DNA from: CAZHFW01 sp964531675
GTDB taxonomy: Bacteria; Planctomycetota; Phycisphaerae; Phycisphaerales; UBA1924
Direction: 5' to 3'
DNA length: 64,000 bases
Assembly: GCA_964531675.1 (NCBI GenBank)
Contig: CAZHFW010000003.1
Location: 1-64,000 of the forward strand
Of this stretch, positions 34,311 to 42,398 are shown piece after piece. Position 1 is the first letter of the stretch. Every line of letters begins with the position of its first letter. The position numbers were made by a program, and so were the translations under genes. The notes under the pieces were generated by a model, which had not been told where the DNA came from, did not search any database, and saw only the letters and a program-made list of their open reading frames with translations.

Positions 34311-34913
34311 TCAGCCTGGCGGGTGCAGCAGACGCGTCAGCCGCTCGGTCAGCAGCTCCGCATCATCTATAGAAGGATCGAGCTCGACGCGCACGATACC
34401 GAACTTCGCCCGCACATCCAGCCCATCCGGGTCAACGCCGACCGCAAGCGGGCGTTCGATGGTGATGCCGCAGGCGCGACGACAGAGCGCCGCCAGCGCG
34501 AGCGGATCCGAGTTGAGCAGCTTGCAGGCGCGCGCTTCGACGCTGCGGAGCGGATTGGTCAGCACAAGCTCCGCGCCGTCGACCACCAGAGGCCCCATCG
34601 TGGGGTGGTTGCCCTTGGCAGAAAAAATTTTGAAACGGACCCACGCGGAGGGGTCCGAAAGGCCGTGATAGGCCATGTGACGGTCGCTCGCCTCGTCATG
34701 GCGCTGGTCGAAGACGACCGGCTCGACGTGCAGTTGCAGCGCGTCGAACGACTCGTCGGGGAGCATCAAGAGGTAGTCGTCGAGCTCGAGCAGCTCGCGC
34801 TCGATGGGCGCGACCAGCGTGCCCGTCGCGCCGTCGACGATGAAGCGGAGCGGCGTCGCGCGCTCGCCCGCGAGCATCGTCGCGGTCGTGTGCGCGCGGA
34901 TCATCCGACGCAT
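34311..34913 (-). CDS. hypothetical protein, 200 residues
   Basis: AGGAGG eight bases before the ATG at 34913 fixes the start; GTG codons further upstream have no ribosome site. The protein is soluble and alpha/beta. The segments PLRFIVDGATGTLVAPIERE and GAELVLTNPLRSVEARACKL suggest a split-barrel-like fold, but I cannot name a family. It lies 20 bases upstream of the amidohydrolase start on the same strand, so the two are likely cotranscribed. Confidence 0.72.
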   Translation of the reverse strand: MRRMIRAHTTATMLAGERATPLRFIVDGATGTLVAPIERELLELDDYLLMLPDESFDALQLHVEPVVFDQRHDEASDRHMAYHGLSDPSAWVRFKIFSAKGNHPTMGPLVVDGAELVLTNPLRSVEARACKLLNSDPLALAALCRRACGITIERPLAVGVDPDGLDVRAKFGIVRVELDPSIDDAELLTERLTRLLHPPG

Positions 34914-35266
34914 CGCGCGCACCTCCTGAGCGGACAGATCATCGTGGGAGTCGGATGTGCTCACGCGATGATTGTCGGGCACACCGACGCGCCAGGCAAG
35001 CGCGGACCCGGGCGTGCGCACGCCGCGTGTACATGCCTGAAAACAAGGCCAAAAACGACAACGGAGCCGACTTTCGTCCGCTCCGTTGCCCTACATGTAC
35101 GTTGGATTTGAGCAAACACGCCCGGCCAAGACCTCTGCGAAACCCCGATCAGAATCGTCCATGGATCGGAGGAGAGGGCGGGCGTGCGGACTGGGCGTTT
35201 CCGCCCACTCGACCCGCGCTGTCAGAGAGCAGCGGATCGGCGGCCTCTTACGAGGCCGTTCGCGCT
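34914..35266. other. non-coding stretch holding the terminator of the Lys-rich peptide gene
   Basis: The right part is the 3' region of the tiny minus-strand gene and holds two hairpins: 35241-35258 (CGGCCTC/GAGGCCG, 7 bp) and the strong terminator at 35059-35088. The left part is the leader of the gene starting at 34913. No other coding frame is convincing. Confidence 0.5.
35059..35088 (-). terminator. rho-independent terminator of the Lys-rich peptide transcript
   Basis: CAACGGAG (35059-35066) pairs with CTCCGTTG (35081-35088), and inner bases extend the stem around a TTTC loop. On the minus strand the stem is followed by TCGTTTTTGG, a U-tract. It stands about 180 bases past the stop of the peptide gene, with no other gene between. 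Confidence 0.8.
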
Positions 35267-35332
35267 TCAGCCCTTACGAGCCTTCTTCGCGGCCTTCTTC
35301 TTGCCCTTCTTCTTGGCTTTCTTCTTCGCCAT
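35267..35332 (-). CDS. 21-residue lysine-rich peptide
   Basis: ATG to TGA in 22 codons. Reading from the start, the product is MAKKKAKKKGKKKAAKKARK followed by Gly, so 14 of 21 residues are basic. GGAG lies eight bases before the ATG, a good ribosome site, and a clear terminator follows downstream. Composition resembles the tails of bacterial histone-H1-like proteins and of some ribosomal proteins. It could bind nucleic acid or act as a regulatory leader peptide, since poly-Lys codons can slow ribosomes. It is too short for standard gene callers. Function is unknown. Confidence 0.65.
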   Translation of the reverse strand: MAKKKAKKKGKKKAAKKARKG

Positions 35333-35739
35333 TGCTGATACTCCAGAGAACGGTTCGTCGGGCGTGTGCGCCTGCACACTTCAAACCCGACGCCAAAGAT
35401 TATCGGAAATCGGACGCGTTGTGCTTGAGTCAACCCGAAATTCCGCGCGCGATTTGTCAAGTTCAGCGCGCAAGCGCGCGCCGCGCCCCTCGATCGAGCG
35501 CGCGCAGCGCGCCGAAGCGCGACGCGTTCATCCGCGCAGCCCACACCGCGGCGCTCGCGTCATCGACCCCGACAACACATCTCCCGACCGCGCTGACGCG
35601 CCGATCGGCGCGAGCCATCAGCGCCCCGATCCATCCCCCACTCCGCTCCTTGTCGCACCCGCGCACGCGTTTGGCGGTACACTCGGCAAGTCTTTTCTTC
35701 ACCAAGGTTTGCGTTCATCACGCCCGGAGCCTTCTCGAC
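35333..35739. other. intergenic region with probable promoters of the Lys-rich peptide gene and the M16 gene
   Basis: This is one of the more AT-rich patches of the window. On the minus strand there are TTGACA (35455-35460), TTGACT (35428-35433) and GATAAT (35399-35404), but the spacing of 23 between the last two is too long for a standard promoter. The centre holds GC-rich CGCGC palindromic runs. I see no gene here. Confidence 0.35.
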
Positions 35740-36984
35740 ATGTCCACCATCGTCACGCGCACCCTTGATTGCGGCATGCCCCTGCTCGTTGAACGCATCG
35801 AAGGCGTCTCTTCCGCCGCCATCACCTGGCTCCTTCCCGCCGGCGCCGCCACCGACCCCGATGACCGCGTCGGCATGTCCACCCTGTGGGCCGAGCTCAT
35901 CATGCGCGGCGCGGGCGCCCTGGACTCCCGGGCGCACGCCGATGCCATGGATCGACTGGGCGCAAGCCGCTCCGCCGACGTCGGTACGTACTACCTCAGG
36001 CTCTCCTCCACCATGCTCGGCACGCGCCTCCTGGACACGCTGCCGCTGGTCGTCGACATGGTCAGAAGCCCGCGCATGGAGCCTGATGCGGTTGACGCCG
36101 CACGCGATTTAGCCCTGCAATCACTGGAGTCTTTGAAGGATGACCCGCAGGAGCGAGCCTTCATCGCGGTGCGCTCGCGCCACCATCCCAAGCCCATCAA
36201 CCGCTCGTCCCACGGCAGCGCCGAAGGCCTCACCGCGTGCACCCGCGACGAGCTGGTCCAATTGTGGAAAACTCGCGCCACCCCGGGTCGGGCCATCTTC
36301 GCCGCGGCCGGCGCGGTCGACCCCGACGCGCTGGCCCGCGAGCTCAACCGCCTCCTTAAAGGATGGAGCGGCTCCACCCCCGCGATCACCCTCGGCCCCA
36401 AGCCGCCGCGGGGTTACGCGCACGAGACAGACCAGTCCAACCAGGTGCAGATCGTCCTCAAGCACGATGCGCCGACCGAAGGACATGCCGACGCCCGCCT
36501 CGAGAAGATGGTGGTCAACGTCCTGTCCGGGGGAATGTCCGGGCGTTTGTTCACCGAAGTGCGGGAGAAACGCGGCCTGTGCTACTCGGTTTCGGCCGGT
36601 TACCGCGCCGAGCGCGACTTCGGAGCGGTCACCGCGTACGTCGGAACCACCCCCGAGCGAGCGCAAGAATCGCTCGATGTGCTCAACCAGGAGCTTCAGA
36701 AGCTCCACTCTCCCGCCGGCGCGATCACACCCGACGAGTTCCAGCGCGCCGTCATCGGTTCCAAGAGCCGTCTGGTCTTCTCGGGCGAGTCCACCGGCGC
36801 TCGCGCCGCCGCACTGGCCGCCGATCAGCATCGCCTCGGTCGCGCCCGCTCGCTGCGCGAGCTCGCCGAGGAGATCGATCGTGTCACGCTCGATCAACTG
36901 AACAGCTACCTGACAAGACGCTCGATGGGTGTGGTCACCATTCAAACGCTCGGACCCAGCACGCTCACGCCGCCCAAGGTCTGA
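35740..36984 (+). CDS. M16-family peptidase-like protein lacking the zinc motif
   Basis: 414 residues with the two-domain M16 layout. The C-terminal half keeps MSGRLFTEVREKRGLCYSVS, typical of the family. Where the zinc motif HxxEH should be (about residues 48-52), the sequence reads GMSTLWAELIMRG, without the His residues. The protein is therefore probably inactive by itself. In many bacteria a catalytic and a non-catalytic M16 subunit form a heterodimer; no partner gene lies in this window. The start at 35740 has GGAG ten bases upstream and follows the intergenic region. Confidence 0.82.
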   Translation: MSTIVTRTLDCGMPLLVERIEGVSSAAITWLLPAGAATDPDDRVGMSTLWAELIMRGAGALDSRAHADAMDRLGASRSADVGTYYLRLSSTMLGTRLLDTLPLVVDMVRSPRMEPDAVDAARDLALQSLESLKDDPQERAFIAVRSRHHPKPINRSSHGSAEGLTACTRDELVQLWKTRATPGRAIFAAAGAVDPDALARELNRLLKGWSGSTPAITLGPKPPRGYAHETDQSNQVQIVLKHDAPTEGHADARLEKMVVNVLSGGMSGRLFTEVREKRGLCYSVSAGYRAERDFGAVTAYVGTTPERAQESLDVLNQELQKLHSPAGAITPDEFQRAVIGSKSRLVFSGESTGARAAALAADQHRLGRARSLRELAEEIDRVTLDQLNSYLTRRSMGVVTIQTLGPSTLTPPKV

Positions 36985-37020
36985 CGGGTCCGCGCCGAGC
37001 AATCCCTACACTCCCGGCTC

Positions 37021-38769
37021 ATGATTCCCGAGATGCGTGCCAACCCGCTGGTCCGGTACTCCCGCGCCATCACCAACTACGCCATGGCCGGGTTCATCCT
37101 GGTCCTGCTCGTCTCCTTCCTTCTCTATCCGATCTTCCTGACCATCCGAGGCGGGTTCGCGGAAGACCCCGCGACCGGCCAGGGCTTCACCCTTCGCCAC
37201 CTGCGCGCGATCTTCGATGACCCCACCCTGGTTGGGGGTCTGCTCAACTCGCTCAAGATCGCGGCCCTCACCACCACGCTCGCGACCCTGCTTGCCCTGC
37301 CTCTGGCGGTGTTCAGCGCCGGGTACAAGTTCCCGGGCAAGGGGTTCTTCAATGCTGCGGTGCTCGTGCCCATGATCCTCCCGCCGTTCGTGGGCGCCAT
37401 CGGCGTGCGCGCGCTGCTGGGACGTGAGGGCGCCCTCAATGCGCTGCTGGGCACGCACTTTGACTTCCTGGGTGAAGCCAAGCTCCTGGGCGTCGTGATG
37501 CTCCAGTCGCTGAGCCTCTACCCGATCATTTACCTGAACGCGACCGCCTCGCTGGCCAATCTCGATCCCGCGCTGGCGGAGGCTGCCGAGAACCTGGGTT
37601 GCGGCCCGGTCCGTCGCTTCACGCGGATCACGCTTCCCCTTGTCCGTCCCGGTCTCTTCGCGGGCGCGACCATCGTCTTCATCTGGTCGTTCACGGAGCT
37701 GGGCACGCCCCTGATGTTCGACTACTACCGGGTGACGCCGGTGCAGATCTATAACGGACTGCGCGAGGTCGAGAACTCGGCCAAGCCTTACGCCCTCACG
37801 ATCATGCTCCTGGGGACGGCCCTGGTGCTGTACTTCATCGGAAAGGTGCTGCTCAAGGGCCGGACCTACGCGATGCAGACCCGGGCGGCCCGCGCGGCCA
37901 GCGAGAAGACGCTGACGGGCCCGATGGCGGTCCTGGCGACCGGTTTGTTCGCGACGGTGTCGCTCCTGGCGGTCATGCCTCATCTGGGCGTCATCCTGAC
38001 GAGCCTGTGCGTCCCCGGGCAGTGGTACAAGACGGTGCTGCCGACCGCGTTCACGACCGACCACTTCCACCAGGCGCTGACCTCCCCGGATGCTTTCGGG
38101 TCGATCGTCAACAGCCTCCGACTGGCCGCCGCAGCCATGGTCTTCGACATCGTGCTGGGCGTGATGGTCGGCTACCTGATCGTCCGGACCAACATCAAGG
38201 GGCGTGGCCTGCTGGACGCGCTGTGCATGCTCCCCCTGTCGGTGCCGGGCCTGGTCATGGCCTTCGGGTTTGTGGCCATGAGCCTGCGCTGGCCCTTCAA
38301 GGATGGCCCGCTGGAGGGTGTGGCGTCGATCTTCGGGTCCACGCCGGCGCCGTTCCTGTTCCTGATCATGGCGTACTCGGTCCGACGGCTGCCCTACATC
38401 GTCCGATCGACCGTCGCGGGTCTGGAGCAGACCTCGGGCGATCTGGAAGAGGCCGCGGTCAATCTGGGCGCGGGCCGGTTCACCGCGGTGCGCCGGGTGA
38501 TCGTGCCCTTGATCATGGCCAACCTGATCGCGGGCGGGCTCCTGGTCTTCAGTTTCTCGATGCTGGAGGTCTCCGACTCGATGCTCCTGGCCCAGCAGGC
38601 CAAGCACTTCCCGGTGACCAAGGCGATCTTCGCGTTCACCGAGCGTCTGGGCGACGGCCCCTACATCGCCAGCGCAATGGGCGTGTGGGGCATGGCGTTG
38701 CTGACGGTCACGCTCTTCGGGGCGTCGACGTTGCTTGGCAAGAAGCTCGGGTCGATCTTCCGGGTGTGA
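37021..38769 (+). CDS. fused ABC transporter permease (iron(III)/phosphonate-type)
   Basis: 582 residues with about 12 membrane helices in two homologous halves. Each half has an EAA loop for the ATPase: EAAENLGCGPVRRFTRITLP near residue 190 and EAAVNLGAGRFTAVRRVIVP near 480. This matches FbpB/PhnU-like two-domain permeases for ferric iron or related anions. No ATPase or binding-protein gene is adjacent, so it must pair with components encoded elsewhere. It starts 36 bases after the M16 gene. The ribosome site is weak. Confidence 0.88.
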   Translation: MIPEMRANPLVRYSRAITNYAMAGFILVLLVSFLLYPIFLTIRGGFAEDPATGQGFTLRHLRAIFDDPTLVGGLLNSLKIAALTTTLATLLALPLAVFSAGYKFPGKGFFNAAVLVPMILPPFVGAIGVRALLGREGALNALLGTHFDFLGEAKLLGVVMLQSLSLYPIIYLNATASLANLDPALAEAAENLGCGPVRRFTRITLPLVRPGLFAGATIVFIWSFTELGTPLMFDYYRVTPVQIYNGLREVENSAKPYALTIMLLGTALVLYFIGKVLLKGRTYAMQTRAARAASEKTLTGPMAVLATGLFATVSLLAVMPHLGVILTSLCVPGQWYKTVLPTAFTTDHFHQALTSPDAFGSIVNSLRLAAAAMVFDIVLGVMVGYLIVRTNIKGRGLLDALCMLPLSVPGLVMAFGFVAMSLRWPFKDGPLEGVASIFGSTPAPFLFLIMAYSVRRLPYIVRSTVAGLEQTSGDLEEAAVNLGAGRFTAVRRVIVPLIMANLIAGGLLVFSFSMLEVSDSMLLAQQAKHFPVTKAIFAFTERLGDGPYIASAMGVWGMALLTVTLFGASTLLGKKLGSIFRV

Positions 38770-39058
38770 GCCAAGGCGGGCGAGCCGACCGAGGTCGGGG
38801 AGTGCCGGCTCAGAGCCGAGCCGCGCAAGCGGCCGGGGCTTGGGTGTTTGGGCTCTGGTTTTTTGGTCTTTGGGGATCATCGCGTCCTCGGACGTCCGGC
38901 CGGCAGCTTGCGCTGCTCGGCTCTGACCGCGCGCCGGTCCATCTCTCGGGAGCGTGATTGTCGATGGCGAGGGGCGGCGAAACCCGAGCCCCATCGGGGC
39001 CATATCATTGCTTGGCTGGTCCAGGAATGACCGGCCGCGTTCTGCCGGAGCCCGCCCC

Positions 39059-40039
39059 ATGCGTAGCGACATCCGATACAACAACGTGATTGACTCCGAC
39101 GAGGCCCGCAAAGCCCAGGGCTTCGCGGACAACGCGCCGAACCTGCATCACGACCTGATCGACGCGGACAAGTTCTACATCACGCAGCAGTACCACAAGT
39201 ACACCCGCGACGACCACGAGGTCTGGCGCGATCTGTTCACACGCCGCATGGAGGTGCTCGAGCAGCAGGTGAGCCGCACGTTCATCGATGGGCTCAAGAT
39301 CCTCCAGCTCAGCGGCGAGAAGCTCCCGGCACTGGACGACGTCAAGCTCCCGAAGGACATCACGGTCTGCGAAGGCAAGGTCATCAAGGCCGGGTCCACG
39401 ATCACCGGGATCAACCACTACCTCAAGCAATACAGCGACTGGTCGAGCTATGGCGTGCCCGGGTATCTCCCCGCCAAGGCGTTCTTCGCGTGCCTGGCCC
39501 AGCGTGAGTTCCCGACCACGGTCCTGATCCGCCCGCGCGAGGTCATGGACTATCTCCCCGAGCCCGACATCTTCCACGACGTCTTCGGGCATGTGCCATT
39601 GCACGCCAGCCGGGTCTTTGCGGACTTCCTGCAGACCTACGGCAAGGCGGCCCTCATGTGCGAGGACGAGCACCACATCAAGCGGCTCGGACGCCTGTTC
39701 TGGTTCACCGTCGAGTTCGGGCTCATCAAGGAAGACGGCAAGGTGAAGGTCTATGGCTCGGGCCTGGTCTCGAGCCATGGCGAGAGCGCGTACTCCCTCA
39801 CGGGCTCCTGGGAGAAGAAGCCGGGCGGCCCCGAGTCCGCCAAGCCTTGCTCCAAGCGCGACGTGCCCGAGTGGCGTCCGTTCGACCTCGAACGCGTCTG
39901 CGAGACCGATTTCGAGATTGACCACTACCAGCCCATCTACTACGTGCTGGAGAGCTTCGAACAGCTCCGCGATGCGATGAATGAGTACGCCGAGCAGGTC
40001 ATCGGAAAGGCTGGCCTGGCTGCTGCGGGTGTGCGGTGA
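39059..40039 (+). CDS. phhA: phenylalanine 4-monooxygenase (aromatic amino acid hydroxylase)
   Basis: 326 residues. Iron ligands are visible in PEPDIFHDVFGHVPL (His near 173 and 178) and WFTVEFGL (Glu near 219). The enzyme uses tetrahydropterin and oxygen to turn phenylalanine into tyrosine. It lacks a regulatory ACT domain, as bacterial forms do. The start has CGGAG upstream. The gene's stop overlaps the next gene's GTG start by four bases. No pterin dehydratase gene (phhB) lies nearby. Tryptophan or tyrosine hydroxylation is less likely but not excluded by sequence reading. Confidence 0.88.
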   Translation: MRSDIRYNNVIDSDEARKAQGFADNAPNLHHDLIDADKFYITQQYHKYTRDDHEVWRDLFTRRMEVLEQQVSRTFIDGLKILQLSGEKLPALDDVKLPKDITVCEGKVIKAGSTITGINHYLKQYSDWSSYGVPGYLPAKAFFACLAQREFPTTVLIRPREVMDYLPEPDIFHDVFGHVPLHASRVFADFLQTYGKAALMCEDEHHIKRLGRLFWFTVEFGLIKEDGKVKVYGSGLVSSHGESAYSLTGSWEKKPGGPESAKPCSKRDVPEWRPFDLERVCETDFEIDHYQPIYYVLESFEQLRDAMNEYAEQVIGKAGLAAAGVR

Positions 40040-40398
40040 GCGGGCCGGGACGCAAAGCGCCGCCGCTGGCCGACTTTGCAGCGATGGTCATGAAGCAGAT
40101 GTCGCTCGATGGGGGCGTGGGCTCGCACCAACCGATGTTCATGTTCCCGCAGACCCGGGAGCTTCGCGCGATCGGTGGCATCCCCGCGGATGTGCCTCAG
40201 ACGCGGGCGCTGATCGAGAAGATCAAGGCGGAGGGCTACGCGAGCCGTGAGTTCTTCTTCGTGGTGGTGCCGGACCCCGCGACCGCGGTGTGCGGGCATT
40301 CGGTGCCTGGCCTGGGGGCGATGTTCTGCGCCATCAAGGAAGACGCTGGCAAGCTCAGCGCCGCGCCGATCCCGACGCCGGACTGGTGGAAGCCCTGA
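40036..40398 (+). CDS. hypothetical protein coupled to phenylalanine hydroxylase
   Basis: 120 residues from a GTG start that overlaps the hydroxylase stop (GTGA). It is a small soluble protein with FMFPQTRELRAIGGIPADVP, YASREFFFVVVPDPATAVCG and a Trp-rich end (TPDWWKP). I do not recognise the family. Tight coupling suggests a linked role such as handling the pterin or the product, but its sequence does not resemble pterin-4a-carbinolamine dehydratase. Confidence 0.72.
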   Translation: MSGPGRKAPPLADFAAMVMKQMSLDGGVGSHQPMFMFPQTRELRAIGGIPADVPQTRALIEKIKAEGYASREFFFVVVPDPATAVCGHSVPGLGAMFCAIKEDAGKLSAAPIPTPDWWKP

Positions 40399-40459
40399 AA
40401 GGCTGAGGCAGCTTTGTTAGTCTGTCCGGAGTTGTTCCTTCAACTTCCGGAGGGATCCC

Positions 40460-40621
40460 ATGGACAAGCTTCTGATGGTGCTGCTGGCGATCCTGCTGCC
40501 GCCGGTGGCGGTGGGCGTCAAGCGCGGGCTGGGCGGGTCATTGCTTCTGAACATCCTGCTCTGCATCCTGTTTGTGCTGCCGGGCATCATCCATGCGTTG
40601 TGGGTGGTGCTGAAGGACTAA
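40460..40621 (+). CDS. Pmp3/YqaE-family small membrane peptide
   Basis: 53 residues: LLMVLLAILLPPVAVGVKRG, then LLLNILLCILFVLPGIIHAL and a short WVVLKD end. The LLPPVAV...G and two hydrophobic helices are the UPF0057 (Pmp3/YqaE) signature, found in salt- and cold-stress proteins of plants, yeast and bacteria. GGAGG six bases before the ATG gives a firm start. Its likely role is membrane potential or stress adaptation. Confidence 0.88.
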   Translation: MDKLLMVLLAILLPPVAVGVKRGLGGSLLLNILLCILFVLPGIIHALWVVLKD

Positions 40622-40676
40622 GGGTCGGGACCGTTCCGGGCGAAAAGCAACCGGGGCGACAAGGGAGTAGTGCTGC

Positions 40677-41522
40677 ATGAGCACGATGGACACGAACGCG
40701 CCGACGGTTGTGCCGGTCACTGACCGGTACTGCATCCGCTGCGGCTACGCCCTTGATGGGCTTTCGCCGACCGCGAACTGCCCCGAGTGCGGCACGGCGG
40801 TGGAACTCTCACTTCGCGAGTCCACCCTGGCCGCTGCGGATCCGGTGTATCGGGACAAGGTGCACGCGGGCCTGTCGCTTGTGCTGAACGCGTTCCTGCT
40901 CATGATCATCGGGGGCATGCTCTCGTTCTTCCTTGGCGTCACGGGAGCCGGAGGCGGGAGCGGTCTGGCGCTGCTCTTGCCGATCCTCCAACTGCTCGCG
41001 AGCCTCATGCTCCTCCTGGGCTACTGGAAGTACACCGAACCGGACCCTGGCCAGGTGATGCGTGAAGGGACCCAGTCGGCCCGGACTGCGATCCGTATGA
41101 CCGTCATCGTGCAGCTCGTGTGCAGCCTGGTGGTGCTCCTACTCGGCTTGCTTGGCGCGACCGCGCAGGCCGGGGCAAGGCCATCCATGGCGATCGACGC
41201 GATGGCGCTGGTGATGATGTTCGCCGGACTGGCGTCGTTGGTCGCGTGGATCGTGCAGTTCATCTCGGTGATGCGGTATACGCGCTGGTTGGCGTCACGC
41301 GTGCCGGACGACTACATCATTCGGCGCACGCACCGATACATGTGGCTGCTCCCGGTCGTCGCGATCGTCGGCCTGCTCCTGTTCTTCCTCGGGCCGCTGA
41401 TCGCCCTGATCATGTACTGGAACCTGCTGGACAGGCTTCGCAAGCACTTCAAGTCGATCAAGAAGGGGCTTGGCCCGGCCAATCTGAAGGGCAGGCTGCC
41501 GAGGGCAAGCCTGAGCAGATGA
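40677..41522 (+). CDS. zinc-ribbon multi-pass membrane protein
   Basis: 281 residues. A Cys4 ribbon at the N terminus (YCIRCGYALDGLSPTANCPE, then CG) is followed by about five to six membrane helices and a basic cytoplasmic tail (KHFKSIKKGLGPANLKGR). The layout recurs in the gene at 41558 and, more distantly, at 49677. Such CxxCGYxL...CPECG membrane proteins are numerous in Phycisphaerae. Function is unknown; the ribbon may bind zinc and a protein partner. AAGGGAG precedes the start. Confidence 0.78.
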   Translation: MSTMDTNAPTVVPVTDRYCIRCGYALDGLSPTANCPECGTAVELSLRESTLAAADPVYRDKVHAGLSLVLNAFLLMIIGGMLSFFLGVTGAGGGSGLALLLPILQLLASLMLLLGYWKYTEPDPGQVMREGTQSARTAIRMTVIVQLVCSLVVLLLGLLGATAQAGARPSMAIDAMALVMMFAGLASLVAWIVQFISVMRYTRWLASRVPDDYIIRRTHRYMWLLPVVAIVGLLLFFLGPLIALIMYWNLLDRLRKHFKSIKKGLGPANLKGRLPRASLSR

Positions 41523-41557
41523 GAACGCTGCGCGCCGGTCTCAGCTAATCTGCGCGC

Positions 41558-42382
41558 ATGGACCCGATCGACCCGCCACGCAACCCTGAACTCGAGTCAG
41601 CCTCGCGCTGCGCCGGGTGCGGGTATCCGTTGACGGGACTGGCTTCGGAGTCGCTCTGTCCCGAATGCGGCACGCCGGTGCGGGACTCGCTCCAGGGTCG
41701 AAGGCTTGAGGCTTCGTCTCCCGAGTACCGCCGGAGCGTCGCCCTGGGGCTGACGATCGGGATGGTCGCCTCGCTCTGCATGTCGATCGGCGGGGTCTTC
41801 CGCTTGGGAGCCGGCACCCGGATCGGGGGCATGCGGGCGCCGTCTGCGCTTCTGACCGAGAGCATCGGGCCGGTTTTCTCATTGCTGCTGGTGGGCGCCA
41901 TGTGGCTCGTCACCGCGCCCGACCCGGGGCTCGCACAAGGCGACTTTGCGAACACATCGCGGGGGCGGGCGCGGATCGCGACGATCGTCCTGATGGTGGC
42001 GATCCTGTTGCAACTGACGATCGCGGTCGTGAACCCCGCGGGGCTGGCCTCCGCCCTCGCGCCGGGGATCGCCGGGGCGCTCTCCGTCGGGCTTGCGGGC
42101 CTGGCGTTGCTGGTCGTTCTGACGGGAAGCTGGGTGATCTGGTGCGTGCTGATCTGCGAGTATCTGGCGGCGCTGGCCTGGCGCATCCCGGACCGCAACC
42201 TGACCATCTGGTGCCAACGGGCGGGCTGGTTGGTGCCCGCGATCCACGTCGGGGGGTATCTGTGCTGCGGCATCGGCCCGATCGCAGCGTCCCTGGCGTT
42301 CGCGGGTGTGCTCATGGCCCTTCGATTCCACACCTCCGGGATCTTCGCAGCGGGAACCCGGAAGGGGTCCGGGGAGGCTTAG
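41558..42382 (+). CDS. zinc-ribbon multi-pass membrane protein, paralogue
   Basis: 274 residues with CAGCGYPLTGL and CPECG at residues 12-33, then RDSLQGRRLEASSPEYRRSV, which aligns with the same region of the preceding gene. About six membrane helices follow. The two genes arose by tandem duplication and are 36 bases apart. No ribosome site is evident. The mqnA start lies 17 bases downstream, so an operon with menaquinone synthesis is possible by position only. Confidence 0.75.
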   Translation: MDPIDPPRNPELESASRCAGCGYPLTGLASESLCPECGTPVRDSLQGRRLEASSPEYRRSVALGLTIGMVASLCMSIGGVFRLGAGTRIGGMRAPSALLTESIGPVFSLLLVGAMWLVTAPDPGLAQGDFANTSRGRARIATIVLMVAILLQLTIAVVNPAGLASALAPGIAGALSVGLAGLALLVVLTGSWVIWCVLICEYLAALAWRIPDRNLTIWCQRAGWLVPAIHVGGYLCCGIGPIAASLAFAGVLMALRFHTSGIFAAGTRKGSGEA

Positions 42383-42398
42383 GCCTCTACCCTTGGTC

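Noticed and set aside
37006..39132. 708-residue minus-strand frame
   Set aside because: Antisense to the ABC permease with its EAA loops. The predicted product is an Arg/Gln/His-rich low-complexity protein typical of a shadow frame.
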